Numbered from the stretch's first letter, positions 9,072 to 17,943 are shown. The stretch is 64,000 nucleotides of DNA from CAXMST01 sp038206985 (GCA_038206985.1 JBBRAH010000008.1:1-64000); one strand, 5' to 3'. Notes: a model not told the origin generated them from the sequence alone. Program-made: numbers and translations.

Positions 9072-10454
9072 TCAGCCCGGCGGCTCCCAGAGCACCGTGT
9101 TGGGATGGAACTGACTCCAGGCGAACCAGAAGGCCTCATGGGTGGGCAGCTCCGCGCCGCCGGAGGCGACCGCCCGCAGACCACCGCCGTCGAGCTCGAG
9201 TGCAACGCCCCCGGCCTCGACCACTCCGCCGCCTTCCAGGGCATTGCGAGCCGCGTCCGCGCCGAAGGCCACAGGCTTGCCGTCTGCAGCGATCACGCCG
9301 ACCACCGACTCCTGGACCGGCAGTCGCGGATCGGCGTCCCCGATCGGGAAGATCGGCCCGCCGTCGTCACGACCGGCGAGAGGATCCAGCGGGTAGGAAC
9401 GACCGATCCCACCGTCCTCGGCCACGATCTTCGTCTCGGGGTGCGCCTTGCGCCACTCCTTCCAGGTGCCGGTCACCACGGTGGTCTGCGGCAACTCGAC
9501 CCCGCGGTCGTGCAGCGGACCCGAGAGGGCCTCGCCGGTGAAGGTGTCGAAGGCCGAGCTGGTCTGCAACTCATACATGAACTTGTTGGAACGGGACAGC
9601 AGACCGGAGGTACGTAGGACGAGCGGCTCGCCGTCGACGGTGTCGCGATCGGTGAAGTAGGCCTGGGCCGAACCGCACAGCGTGCAGTACGGAATGCCGA
9701 GCCGGCGGTCGTCGATCGTGATGTTGACCATCTCGTGCACCTGCATGATGTTCTGCGGGAAGGCCACCGCCTCGCCGCCGACCTCCACCCCGAAGACCAG
9801 GCGGTCGTCCGGGTACCAGGAGCCTCCGGCGGCGTCGGTCAGCTCCGGATCGTCGAGTGCGGGGATGCAGCCGTCCGGGCAGGGATCGGGGTCGTCGAGC
9901 GGGCGGTCGTCGATCAGCACCCCGCCCCAGGAGAGCAACCGGTAATCGATCGCTGCATCAGGATCATCGAAGAACGGCGTCCAGCCCGGCTCCACCGATG
10001 TGAAGAGACGACCCTTGAGCTCACGGTAGTCCGGCGGGGCCGGCAGATCCCAGGCGATCAGGTGGTTGGTGATGCTCTGCCAGGGACTGAGCGCGAAGGT
10101 CGGATCGGCGGAGGCGTCGACCCCCGTCAAACCCTCGAACGCCGCGGCCAGCTCGGCGCTCGCGCCGGGATCGGCGACGAAGCGCAGCAGGTCGGAGACG
10201 AGCCAGGCTGCGCGCGGGTCGTCGCCGGCGGAGATGCGCTCGACGGTGGCTGGGTCGAGTTCGCCGGCGGTCAAGCCGTCAACGGCGTCCTCGAGGTCGG
10301 CCCGCAGGGATGGGGCCAGGGGCGCTTCGGCCGCCGGGGCATCGGGCGCGGGCGGGAACTGAAACGAGGTGTCGGTGACCGGCTCCGGATCCGCGCCTCC
10401 ACAGCCGCCGAGGAACAGGCCGAACAGCGCGCTTGCCAGGAGGATCCTGATCAC
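9072..10454 (-). CDS. DUF3179 domain lipoprotein
   Basis: The 460-residue protein has a short signal peptide with lipobox LGGC, so it should be a lipoprotein on the outer face of the membrane. The bulk is a DUF3179 domain with the diagnostic PYCTLCGSAQAYF and SNKFMYELQTSSAFDTFTG segments. The CTLC pair suggests redox or metal chemistry, but the family has no established function. The GTG start at 10454 lies 6 bases from a TACGGT hexamer, in line with a leaderless transcript. It is divergent from the GntR gene, with an F420-gene fragment in between. Confidence 0.85.
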   Translation of the reverse strand: MIRILLASALFGLFLGGCGGADPEPVTDTSFQFPPAPDAPAAEAPLAPSLRADLEDAVDGLTAGELDPATVERISAGDDPRAAWLVSDLLRFVADPGASAELAAAFEGLTGVDASADPTFALSPWQSITNHLIAWDLPAPPDYRELKGRLFTSVEPGWTPFFDDPDAAIDYRLLSWGGVLIDDRPLDDPDPCPDGCIPALDDPELTDAAGGSWYPDDRLVFGVEVGGEAVAFPQNIMQVHEMVNITIDDRRLGIPYCTLCGSAQAYFTDRDTVDGEPLVLRTSGLLSRSNKFMYELQTSSAFDTFTGEALSGPLHDRGVELPQTTVVTGTWKEWRKAHPETKIVAEDGGIGRSYPLDPLAGRDDGGPIFPIGDADPRLPVQESVVGVIAADGKPVAFGADAARNALEGGGVVEAGGVALELDGGGLRAVASGGAELPTHEAFWFAWSQFHPNTVLWEPPG

Positions 10455-10460
10455 ATACGT

Positions 10461-10466
10461 ACCGTA
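10461..10466 (-). promoter_or_regulatory. Predicted -10 hexamer of the DUF3179 gene
   Basis: On the minus strand TACGGT ends 6 bases before the GTG at 10454, with no Shine-Dalgarno sequence in between. Confidence 0.45.
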
Positions 10467-10491
10467 AGCCGTCCACCTTGCCGGGCGCTTG

Positions 10492-10575
10492 CGGACGTGA
10501 TCTCGCCGCTTGCCCGGTGGGGTTCGCGGACCGAGAAGATGCGCCTCGGCACCGCGATCACGCAGATGTCCGCGC
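10492..10575 (+). pseudogene. 84-bp fragment of the F420-type oxidoreductase gene
   Basis: This stretch matches 18090-18173, inside the intact luciferase-like gene, at all but two of 84 positions. Both still encode DVISPLA.WGSRTEKMRLG. It lacks both gene ends and any start, so it is a relic or recombination footprint. The two copies are in the same orientation and bracket 7.5 kb holding the amine-catabolic cluster. It also occupies most of the divergent regulatory gap between the DUF3179 and GntR genes. Confidence 0.88.
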
Positions 10576-10608
10576 CAGGGAGTTGCTGCACGGCTGAGCC
10601 GCGCGGGC

Positions 10609-10614
10609 TACCTT
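10609..10614 (+). promoter_or_regulatory. Predicted -10 hexamer of the GntR regulator gene
   Basis: TACCTT ends 6 bases before the ATG at 10621. It supports choosing that start over in-frame codons further upstream, which fall in the F420-gene fragment. Confidence 0.45.
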
Positions 10615-10620
10615 TGGCCG

Positions 10621-11337
10621 ATGAGTGGCCGGGCCCACGACGCGATCTTCGAGCCGGTGCGATCGCCCACGGCCTTCGAGGAGACCGTCGAGCGGCTCGG
10701 TGTGGCAATTCAGCTCGGACTGCTCCCGCCCGGGGCGCAGCTGCCGCCCGAACGGGAACTTGCCGCCCGGCTCGGGATCTCTCGCTCGACCCTGCGACGG
10801 GCGCTCCTGACCCTCGTGCAGTCCGGTCACCTCCTCGCCACCCGGGGGCGTGGTGGTGGCACCTTCGTCGCGCCCGAGCCCCCGCCCGTCAGCGCCGGCG
10901 GCGCTCGTGATCTCGGGGCGCGGGCGCTCGAGGTCCTCGATGAACGCGTGGCGGTCGAGGCGGGCGCGATGTTACTGGCCGCCGAACGCGCCGAGCGCTC
11001 GGACCTCGACCGGCTGGACTCGCTGGTCGACGAGATGGCCGGAACGAGTGATTTCGACGACTACCGCCGCGCCGACGTCCGCTTCCACATCGGGATCGCC
11101 GAGGCCGCCCACTCCGCCCGGCTCGTCGCCCTGATGACGGAGGTCCAGGGCAGGGTCGGCGAGCTGATCGCCTTAATCCCGCACCCTGAGGAGGTGCTGA
11201 CCCGCTCCAATGCGCAGCATCGCCGCCTGGTCACCCTCCTGCGACGCGGGCACGCGGGCCATGCGGTGCAACTGCTGCGACGCCACATCGAGGGCACCGA
11301 ACACATCCTCGCCGGCTTCCTCCCGGCCAAGGAGTAG
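10621..11337 (+). CDS. FadR-type GntR regulator of the catabolic cluster
   Basis: The 238-residue protein has a GntR winged helix (about 15-80: LPPERELAARLGISRSTLRRAL and the wing RGRGGGTFV). An all-helical FCD ligand domain follows, with metal-site-like residues in the RADVRFHIGIAEAAHS segment and later histidines. FadR-type members usually repress a neighbouring catabolic operon and release DNA on binding a carboxylate or amine-derived ligand. The downstream permease promoter contains an AAAGGTC inverted repeat that it could bind. The start at 10621 is favoured because upstream sequence is a gene fragment. Confidence 0.88.
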   Translation: MSGRAHDAIFEPVRSPTAFEETVERLGVAIQLGLLPPGAQLPPERELAARLGISRSTLRRALLTLVQSGHLLATRGRGGGTFVAPEPPPVSAGGARDLGARALEVLDERVAVEAGAMLLAAERAERSDLDRLDSLVDEMAGTSDFDDYRRADVRFHIGIAEAAHSARLVALMTEVQGRVGELIALIPHPEEVLTRSNAQHRRLVTLLRRGHAGHAVQLLRRHIEGTEHILAGFLPAKE

Positions 11338-11439
11338 CAAAGTCCGCGACTCAGTCGAGGGTGATGATCGCGTCGCTCTCGACCTGCGGGAGCGAGCCGG
11401 GACTTGACTTGACCGCCGTTGTGAGTAGGGTCCCCGCCG

Positions 11440-11462
11440 AAAGGTCCGCTGAAAAGACCTTT
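11440..11462. promoter_or_regulatory. Inverted repeat, candidate GntR operator before the permease
   Basis: AAAGGTC (11440-11446) and GACCTTT (11456-11462) form an exact inverted repeat with a 9-bp spacer. It lies between a possible promoter (TTGACT 11404, TAGGGT 11426) and the permease ribosome site, a natural place for repression by the adjacent FadR-type protein. Confidence 0.5.
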
Positions 11463-11494
11463 TGGTCCGGTACATCACTGTGGAGGAGGAGTCG

Positions 11495-12967
11495 GTGGCA
11501 GAGCGCAGACAGGTTCACGGGGCTGGTTACGAGCGCGCCGGGGAGGGCTACCTCGAGAAGCGGCAACTACGCTCGGGTGCCGCCGGCTGGGTGCTGCTCG
11601 CGGGGCTCGGCGTCGCCTACGTCATCTCCGGTGACTTCGCCGGCTGGAACTTCGGCCTCGCCGAAGGCGGCTGGGGCGGCCTGCTGATCGCCACGATCCT
11701 GATGGCGATCATGTACACCTGCATGGTCCTCGGCTTGGCCGAGCTCTCCTCCAGCCTGCCGACGGCGGGCGCCGGCTACGGATTCGCACGACGGGCGCTT
11801 GGGCCGCTCGGAGGCTTCGCCACCGGCACCGCGATCCTGATCGAGTACGCGATCGCGCCGGCCGCGATCGTGATCTTCATCGGCGGCTACGTCGAGTCGC
11901 TCGACATATTCGGAATCACGGCCGGCTGGCCCCTCTATCTCTTCTTCTACGCCGTCTTCATCGGGATCCACCTCTACGGCGTCGGCGAGGCCCTGAAGCT
12001 GATGTTCGCGATCACGGCGATCGCCGTGATCGGCCTGATCGTCTTCGTCGTGGGCATGATCCCCGAGTTCAGCGCCTCGAACCTGACCGATATCGCACCC
12101 GATCCGAGCGCTTCGGGCTCGAGCGACTTCATCCCGTTCGGCTATGCGGGCGTCCTCGCCGCGTTCGTTTACGGGATCTGGTTCTTCCTCGCGATCGAGG
12201 GCGTGCCACTGGCCGCCGAGGAGACACGCGACCCGAAGAAGGACATGCCGCGGGGAATCATCACCGGCATGATCGTCCTACTGATCTTCGCCGCCCTGGT
12301 CCTGACGCTGGCGCCCGGCGGAGCCGGCTCGGCGGCACTCGCGGGATCCGACAACCCGTTGCCGGAAGCGCTCGGCATCGCCCACGGCGAGGAATCCGGG
12401 ATCAAGGAGTTCGTCAACTACATCGGTCTGTTCGGCCTCATTGCGAGCTTCTTCTCGATCATCTACGCCTACTCCCGGCAGCTGTTCGCGCTCTCGCGAG
12501 CCGGCTATCTGCCTCGTGCGCTGTCGGTGACGACCGGGCGCCGGACGCCCGGTATCGCGCTGGTCGTGCCGGGTTTGATCGGCTTCCTGATTGCCGCGAT
12601 CTACGCGGAGGCGACCTCGCCTGCCGAGGCCGGCGCGCGGATGATCCAGATCGCCGTCTTCGGGGCCGTGATCTCCTACGTGCTGATGATGGTCAGCCAC
12701 ATCGTCCTGCGACGCACCGAGCCCGACCTCGAGCGGCCCTACCGGACCCCCGGCGGCGTCTACACCACCGGAGTCGCGCTGGTTCTGGCACTGGCCGCGG
12801 TCGTCGCGGTGTTCTTCGTCGACGAGACGGCGGCTCTGATCGTGGCCGCGGTGTTCGCGGCATTCGTCGCCTACTTCTGGTTCTACAGTCGCCACCGCCT
12901 GGTAGCCGACGCCCCGGAGGAAGAGTTCGAGGCGATCGAGCGCGCGGAGTCGGAGTTGGCGGGCTGA
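11495..12967 (+). CDS. APC-family amino acid/amine permease, ethanolamine-permease type
   Basis: The 490-residue protein has about 12 hydrophobic segments and an APC fold. Its N-terminal pattern (VAYVISGDFAGWNFGL, then ALGPLGGFATGTAILIEYAIAPAAI) resembles ethanolamine permeases. It should import a small amine or amino acid for the enzymes that follow. GTG at 11495 is preceded by GGAGGAGGA at 11482 and was preferred over the in-frame TTG at 11462, which falls in the operator. The ligand assignment is from family resemblance and context. The glutamine-synthetase-like gene follows after 34 bp. Confidence 0.82.
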   Translation: MAERRQVHGAGYERAGEGYLEKRQLRSGAAGWVLLAGLGVAYVISGDFAGWNFGLAEGGWGGLLIATILMAIMYTCMVLGLAELSSSLPTAGAGYGFARRALGPLGGFATGTAILIEYAIAPAAIVIFIGGYVESLDIFGITAGWPLYLFFYAVFIGIHLYGVGEALKLMFAITAIAVIGLIVFVVGMIPEFSASNLTDIAPDPSASGSSDFIPFGYAGVLAAFVYGIWFFLAIEGVPLAAEETRDPKKDMPRGIITGMIVLLIFAALVLTLAPGGAGSAALAGSDNPLPEALGIAHGEESGIKEFVNYIGLFGLIASFFSIIYAYSRQLFALSRAGYLPRALSVTTGRRTPGIALVVPGLIGFLIAAIYAEATSPAEAGARMIQIAVFGAVISYVLMMVSHIVLRRTEPDLERPYRTPGGVYTTGVALVLALAAVVAVFFVDETAALIVAAVFAAFVAYFWFYSRHRLVADAPEEEFEAIERAESELAG

Positions 12968-12988
12968 TGAGCGGCGGCAGCGGATCGC

Positions 12989-12994
12989 TACTGT
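12989..12994 (+). promoter_or_regulatory. Predicted -10 hexamer of the glutamine-synthetase-like gene
   Basis: TACTGT ends 7 bases before the GTG at 13002, so the four coupled enzyme genes may have their own leaderless promoter besides read-through from the permease. Confidence 0.45.
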
Positions 12995-13001
12995 CGCGGG
13001 C

Positions 13002-14330
13002 GTGACCCTCGAGGAACTCAAGGCAAAGGTCGCCGACGGCTCGGTTGACACCGTTCTGCTGACGATCGCCGACATGGAGGGGCGGCTGATGGGCAAGCGG
13101 CTGACCGCCTCCCACTTCCTCGAGGAGGTGCTGGAGAACGGGGCCGAAGGCTGCAACTACCTGCTCGCCGTCGATGTCGACATGGACACGGTCGAGGGCT
13201 ACGCGATGGCGTCCTGGTCGCGCGGCTACGGCGATTTCGTGATGCGACCCGACCTCGAGACGCTGCGACCGATTCCCTGGCAGGAGGGGACGGTGCTGCT
13301 GATGGCGGATCTGGTCTGGGAGGACGGCTCCGACGTGCTCGCCAGCCCGCGGCAGATCCTGCGCCGCCAGCTCGACCGCCTCGCCGAGCGCGGCTGGGTC
13401 GCCCAGGCCGGGACGGAGCTCGAGTTCATCGTCTTCCACGACACCTACGAGGAGGCCTGGAAGAAGGCCTACCGGGAGATGAAGCCGGCCAACCTCTACA
13501 ACGTCGACTACTCGATGCTCGGCACGGCAAGAGTCGAGCCGCTGATCAGACGGATCCGCAACTCGATGATGGCGGCCGGCATGAAAGTCGAGACCTCGAA
13601 GGGCGAATGCAACTTCGGCCAGCACGAGATCAACTTTCGTTACGCCGACGCACTGACAACCGCCGACACCCACGTGATCTACAAGAACGGCGCCAAGGAG
13701 ATTGCCTCCGACGAGGAGATGGCGATCACCTTCATGTCGAAGTTCGACGAGCGCGAGGGCAACTCGTGCCACATCCACTGCTCGCTCTCCGACGAGCAGG
13801 GGAAAAACGTCTTCGGGACCGATCGCGAGCTGTTCGATCACTTCGTCGCCGGCCAGCTCGCCTGCTTGCGGGAGATGACCCTCTTCCTCGCTCCCCAGGT
13901 CAACTCCTACAAGCGCTTCGTGGCCGGCTCCTTCGCCCCGACGGCCGTCGCGTGGGGCACCGACAACCGCACCTGCTCGATGCGGGTGGTCGGCCACGGA
14001 CCCTCGCTGCGGGTCGAGAACCGGCTGCCGGGCGCCGACGTCAATCCCTACCTGGCGATCGCGGCGATGATCGCCTCCGGCCTGCACGGGATCGAGAACG
14101 AGCTGCCGCTCGAGCCGGAGCTCGAGGGCAACGCCTACGAGTCCGACGCGCCGCGGGTGCCCGAGACCCTGCTGGAGGCCCGGGACCTTTTCTCAGCCTC
14201 ACAGGTCGCTCGCGATGCCTTCGGCGGCGAAGTGGTCGACCACTACCTCAACCACGCTCGGATCGAGCTCGAGGCGTTCAACTCCACGGTCACCGACTGG
14301 GAGCGCTTCCGGGGGTTCGAACGGTTGTGA
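13002..14330 (+). CDS. Glutamine-synthetase-like gamma-glutamyl-amine ligase
   Basis: The 442-residue protein has the full glutamine synthetase catalytic set: metal/ATP motifs GTELEF and GQHEINF, NSCHIHCSL, the RFVAGSFAPTAVAWG ATP loop and RVENRLPGADVNPYLA. Its neighbours (amine permease, gamma-glutamyl hydrolase, aldehyde dehydrogenase) indicate it ligates glutamate to an amine rather than ammonia, like PuuA or the Streptomyces GlnA4 that acts on ethanolamine. The GTG start has a leaderless -10 box, and the stop overlaps the hydrolase start by 4 bp. The exact amine is inferred from the permease and the alcohol-dehydrogenase-type SDR. Confidence 0.88.
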   Translation: MTLEELKAKVADGSVDTVLLTIADMEGRLMGKRLTASHFLEEVLENGAEGCNYLLAVDVDMDTVEGYAMASWSRGYGDFVMRPDLETLRPIPWQEGTVLLMADLVWEDGSDVLASPRQILRRQLDRLAERGWVAQAGTELEFIVFHDTYEEAWKKAYREMKPANLYNVDYSMLGTARVEPLIRRIRNSMMAAGMKVETSKGECNFGQHEINFRYADALTTADTHVIYKNGAKEIASDEEMAITFMSKFDEREGNSCHIHCSLSDEQGKNVFGTDRELFDHFVAGQLACLREMTLFLAPQVNSYKRFVAGSFAPTAVAWGTDNRTCSMRVVGHGPSLRVENRLPGADVNPYLAIAAMIASGLHGIENELPLEPELEGNAYESDAPRVPETLLEARDLFSASQVARDAFGGEVVDHYLNHARIELEAFNSTVTDWERFRGFERL

Positions 14331-15064
14331 GCGGGCCCATCATCGGCGTCACCTGCGCGCTCGAGCAGGCTCGCTGGGGTGTCTGGGACCAGCCCGCGCT
14401 GGTGCTGCCGCGCAGCTACGCGCTTGCGATACAGAAGGCCGGAGCGCTGGCGCTGCTCCTCTCGCCCGACGATGCCGTCAGCGAACAGCCGGGGAGGCTG
14501 CTCGATCTGCTGGACGGCCTGCTCATCTCCGGGGGCAGCGATGTCGATGCCGGCAGCTACGGCGCCGAGCCTCATCCCCAAACGCTCAACACCCGACCGG
14601 AGCGGGACCGCTTCGAGCTGGCCCTCACCCTGGGGGCGATTGAGCGCGATCTGCCGCTGCTGGCGGTCTGCCGAGGCATGCAGGTGCTCAACATCGCCTG
14701 CGGCGGGACGCTCCGCCAGCATCTGCCCGAACTCCTCGGCCACGAGGACCATCGCCACACTCCCGGCCGCTTCTCCGACCACGAGGTCGAGCTCGAGCCC
14801 GGCAGCCTCGCCGCACGGCTGGCGGGCGGCGAGCGCCTCGCGGTCAAGTCACACCACCACCAGGGCCTCGACAGCCTGGGCGAAGGGGTCCGCGTCAGTG
14901 GACGGGCAATCCCCGACGGCGTGATCGAGGCGATCGAGCTGCCCGCCTGCAGCTTCACCGTCGGTGTCCTCTGGCATCCCGAGGAGGACGAGCCAAGCAG
15001 GGTGATCGAGCGTTTCGTCCGCGAGGGCGTGAGCGAGCGGCACGCCGCCGGAGCCCACCGATGA
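14327..15064 (+). CDS. Gamma-glutamyl hydrolase, class I glutamine amidotransferase-like (PuuD type)
   Basis: The 245-residue protein has the class I glutaminase triad: the cysteine nucleophile in AVCRGMQVLN and the His-Glu pair in LWHPEED. The SGGSDVDAGSYG segment is typical of PuuD-like hydrolases. It should release glutamate from the oxidised gamma-glutamyl intermediate, the last step of the pathway. The frame continues upstream over the previous gene, but GTG at 14327, overlapping the TGA by 4 bp, gives the family N-terminus GPIIGVTCA. It overlaps the next gene by 4 bp. Confidence 0.9.
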   Translation: MSGPIIGVTCALEQARWGVWDQPALVLPRSYALAIQKAGALALLLSPDDAVSEQPGRLLDLLDGLLISGGSDVDAGSYGAEPHPQTLNTRPERDRFELALTLGAIERDLPLLAVCRGMQVLNIACGGTLRQHLPELLGHEDHRHTPGRFSDHEVELEPGSLAARLAGGERLAVKSHHHQGLDSLGEGVRVSGRAIPDGVIEAIELPACSFTVGVLWHPEEDEPSRVIERFVREGVSERHAAGAHR

Positions 15065-16419
15065 TCACCGTGCTCGAGCCCGCGACCGAGGGTACCCTGG
15101 CCGAGGTTCCCCGCGCCGGGGTCGAGCAGGTGGACGAGGCCGTGGAAGGGGCAAAGCGGGCCTTCGAGTCCTGGCGGGCGGTCGCGCCGGGCAAACGGGC
15201 GGCGCTGCTGCACGCGCTCGCCGACCGGGTCGAGGCGGAGCTGGAGCCGCTCGCCAAGCTGGAGGCGCGCAACGTCGGCAAGCCGATCCGGGACGCCCGC
15301 GACGAGATCGGCATGGTCGCCGCAACCTTCCGCTACTACGCCGGCGCGCCGGAGCGGCTCGCGGGCAAGACGATCCCGGTCGCCGGTGGCGTGGACATGA
15401 CCTTCCGCGAGCCGCTCGGCGTGATCGGCCTGATCACACCCTGGAACTTCCCACTCGCGATCGCGTCCTGGAAGGTGGCGCCGGCGCTCGCCGCGGGCAA
15501 CACCGTGGTACTGAAGCCGGCCGAGCTGACGCCACTGACCGCCCTCGAGCTCGAGCGGCTCGCTGTGGAGGCCGGCCTGCCCGAGCACGTGCTGAGTGTC
15601 GTTCCAGGCCCAGGGTCGGTCTGCGGGCAGCGGCTGGTCGAGCATCCCGATGTGGCCAAGGTCGCGTTCACCGGCTCGACCGGCGTCGGGCGGGGGATCG
15701 CCGCTGCAGCCGCCGGGACGATCAAGCGGGTGACGCTCGAGCTGGGCGGCAAGTCGGCCAATCTGATCTTCGCCGACGCCGACCTGGAGGCGGCGGCCGC
15801 CGCAGCTCCGGCCGCGGTCTTCGGCAACGCCGGCCAGGACTGCTGTGCGCGCTCACGGATCCTGGTGGAACGCCCGGCGCTCGATCGTTTTCTCGAACTG
15901 CTCGGCGCCGCCGTAGCCGAGGTGCGCGTCGGCGATCCGCTCGACCCTTCGACCACGATGGGGCCACTGATCTCCGCCGGCCACCGCGAGACGGTCGCCT
16001 CCTTCGTGGAGGCCGATGCCCCCGTGGCGATCAAAGGAGAGATTCCCGAGGGCCCCGGGTTCTGGTATCCGCCGACGGTGCTGGCACCGACCTCCAACGA
16101 CGACCGCGCCGCCCGTGAGGAGATCTTCGGCCCGGTCGCCTGCGTGATCCCCTTCGAAGGCGAGGCTGAGGGAGTCCGGCTCGCCAACGACACGATCTAC
16201 GGGCTGTCGGGCTCGATCTGGACGCAGGATGGTGCGAAGGCCCTGCGCGCGGCCCGGGCGATCGATACCGGCGTGATCTCGATCAACTCGAACAGCTCGG
16301 TGCGGGTGAGCACTCCCTTCGGCGGCTTCAAGCAGTCGGGGATCGGGCGCGAGCTCGGCCCCGACGCGCTCGAGTACTACACCGAGATCAAGAACGTCTA
16401 CTACGCGACGGAGCAGTGA
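15061..16419 (+). CDS. NAD(P)-dependent aldehyde dehydrogenase
   Basis: The 452-residue protein is a full ALDH with TPWNFPLA, the general-base glutamate in ELGGKS, the catalytic cysteine in GQDCCA and EEIFGPV near the C-terminus. In this operon it would oxidise the gamma-glutamyl amino-aldehyde to the acid, which the upstream hydrolase then cleaves. It overlaps both neighbours by 4 bp (ATGA, GTGA). Its position in a gamma-glutamylation operon is that of PuuC in the putrescine pathway, but the aldehyde here is more likely gamma-glutamyl-aminoacetaldehyde. Confidence 0.92.
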   Translation: MITVLEPATEGTLAEVPRAGVEQVDEAVEGAKRAFESWRAVAPGKRAALLHALADRVEAELEPLAKLEARNVGKPIRDARDEIGMVAATFRYYAGAPERLAGKTIPVAGGVDMTFREPLGVIGLITPWNFPLAIASWKVAPALAAGNTVVLKPAELTPLTALELERLAVEAGLPEHVLSVVPGPGSVCGQRLVEHPDVAKVAFTGSTGVGRGIAAAAAGTIKRVTLELGGKSANLIFADADLEAAAAAAPAAVFGNAGQDCCARSRILVERPALDRFLELLGAAVAEVRVGDPLDPSTTMGPLISAGHRETVASFVEADAPVAIKGEIPEGPGFWYPPTVLAPTSNDDRAAREEIFGPVACVIPFEGEAEGVRLANDTIYGLSGSIWTQDGAKALRAARAIDTGVISINSNSSVRVSTPFGGFKQSGIGRELGPDALEYYTEIKNVYYATEQ

Positions 16420-17162
16420 TGGGGAGGCTCGAGGGAAAGGTCTGCGTGATCACCGGTGCCGCGAGCGGTATCGGAGCCGATTCGGCCGAGCTGTTCGCAG
16501 CGCAGGGAGCGGTGGTCGTGGGGGCGGATCGGGAGCCGGGCGCAAGGGGCGAGCTTTCGCTGGAGGTCGACGTCACCGATGAGGCGGGCGTGGAGGAGAT
16601 GTACGCCCGGGTTCGCGAGAAGTTCGGTCGCATCGACGTGCTTTACAACAACGCCGGGATCAACCCGACCGACGACGGGTCCGTGCTTTCGACCCCGCTC
16701 TCCTCCTGGCAGCGGGTTCAGGACGTCAACGTGCGCGGTATCTTCCTCTGCTGCAAGCACGGGATCCCGCATCTGCTCGACAGTGGCGGTGGCTCGGTGA
16801 TCAACACGGCGTCATTCGTCGCCGTGATGGGGGCCGCAACCTCTCAGATCTCCTACACCGCATCGAAGGGTGCGGTGCTCTCGCTTTCGCGTGAGCTGGG
16901 CGTCGAGTTCGGTCGCCGTGGTGTTCGCGTCAACGCGCTCTGCCCGGGCCCCGTCGATACCCCGCTCCTGCAGGAGCTGTTCCTCTCCGACCGGGCCGAG
17001 GCTGAGCGCCGGCTGGTGCACCTGCCGATGGGTCGCTTCGCAGAAGCGCGCGAGATCTCCCAGGCCGCACTGTTTCTGGCCAGCGATGAGTCCTCCTACG
17101 TAAACGCCTCGACGTTCCTCGTCGACGGTGGGCTCTCCGGCGCCTACGTAACGCCGGACTAG
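16416..17162 (+). CDS. Short-chain dehydrogenase/reductase of the amine operon
   Basis: The 248-residue protein is a classical SDR: nucleotide loop TGAASGIG, NNAG motif, catalytic serine before ISYTASKGAV (Tyr and Lys) and the PG-motif CPGPVDTPLL. An alcohol dehydrogenase is exactly what a gamma-glutamyl-ethanolamide would need before the ALDH step, whereas a polyamine route would need an amine oxidase, which is absent. Starts GTG 16416 and ATG 16419 are adjacent, and the first overlaps the ALDH stop. It is the last gene of the operon and converges with a glutamine amidotransferase gene. Confidence 0.9.
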   Translation: MMGRLEGKVCVITGAASGIGADSAELFAAQGAVVVGADREPGARGELSLEVDVTDEAGVEEMYARVREKFGRIDVLYNNAGINPTDDGSVLSTPLSSWQRVQDVNVRGIFLCCKHGIPHLLDSGGGSVINTASFVAVMGAATSQISYTASKGAVLSLSRELGVEFGRRGVRVNALCPGPVDTPLLQELFLSDRAEAERRLVHLPMGRFAEAREISQAALFLASDESSYVNASTFLVDGGLSGAYVTPD

Positions 17163-17179
17163 CGCCCCCTCCCCCGAGA

Positions 17180-17878
17180 TCAGGCCGCGGCGCCGGCGGC
17201 AACAGCGAGGAAGCGCTGCGAGAGTCCGCGGCCGAGCTCGTTCCAGCGCTCGATCTTCGCGGCGGTCTCCGCTCTCATTGCCTCGGGGTCGAGGCCGATG
17301 CGAACGGCGTCCGGGTCCGAGCTGTAGTCGTCGAGCCAGGAGCCGACGATGCCGGCGTCGACCTCCGCGTGGAACTGGATTCCCCAAGCAAGGCCGCCGG
17401 GGAGCCGACAAGCCTGCAGGCAGACCGGGCTACGGGCGAGCGGCACCGCACCCGGTGGCAGGGGCGCCTCATAGGAGTGCCACTGCAGAGCCTCGAAGCG
17501 GGGAGGCAGCCCACCGATGACCGGGTCCTCGCGTCCCTCGGCCGTGAGCTCTACCTCATGCCAGCCGATCTCCGGGCGCGCTGCCCTTGCCGGCACCGCG
17601 CCCGCCGCCTCCGCCAGCAGCTGCGACCCGAGACATACACCCAGTGTCGGAATGCGCCGCTCGAGCAGCTCGGCGATCAGCTGTTTTTCGCCTCGCAGCC
17701 AGGCATGCTCGCCGTCCTGATCGACGTTCATCGAGCCACCCAGCACGATCGCCGCGTCGAAGCCACCCAGCCCGGGCCCCGGGCCCTCGGCCGGCACCCA
17801 ATCCTCGAAGTCCGCTTCCAGATCGGCGAACACGCCGAGCCCGGCATCGTGCTGATGGACGACCGAGAGAACTCGCAC
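17180..17878 (-). CDS. Class I glutamine amidotransferase (GMP-synthase-like)
   Basis: The 232-residue protein is a stand-alone GATase1 domain with the nucleophile in GVCLGSQLLAEA and a distal histidine in GIQFHAEVD. The expected glutamate after FHAE is visible. The start was set at GTG 17878 because the sequence then begins VRVLSVVHQHDAGLG, typical of the family; the longer frame overlaps the F420-type gene. Such domains hydrolyse glutamine or gamma-glutamyl compounds, so it may support the adjacent pathway, but it is on the opposite strand with its own promoter and the link is speculative. Confidence 0.82.
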   Translation of the reverse strand: MRVLSVVHQHDAGLGVFADLEADFEDWVPAEGPGPGLGGFDAAIVLGGSMNVDQDGEHAWLRGEKQLIAELLERRIPTLGVCLGSQLLAEAAGAVPARAARPEIGWHEVELTAEGREDPVIGGLPPRFEALQWHSYEAPLPPGAVPLARSPVCLQACRLPGGLAWGIQFHAEVDAGIVGSWLDDYSSDPDAVRIGLDPEAMRAETAAKIERWNELGRGLSQRFLAVAAGAAA

Positions 17879-17943
17879 AGGGGCAGTCTCACAGAGCTTC
17901 GGCGAAGCGGTCAAGCGGCTCCGCTCAACGGCGCGGCGGGCGG

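Noticed and set aside
9735..10910. A 391-codon plus-strand frame opposite the DUF3179 gene
   Set aside because: It is the antisense of a clear lipoprotein gene and crosses into the GntR gene. Such frames are common in high-GC DNA. It was useful only because it reveals the F420-gene fragment.
12693..14087. A 464-codon minus-strand frame opposite the glutamine-synthetase-like gene
   Set aside because: It has no recognisable domain and a low-complexity Arg/Pro-rich end, and it lies entirely under a well-supported gene.
17162..17180. Intrinsic terminators between convergent gene pairs (also near 19010, 31450 and 37260)
   Set aside because: The gaps are only 7-22 bp and I saw no GC hairpin followed by a T run in any of them.
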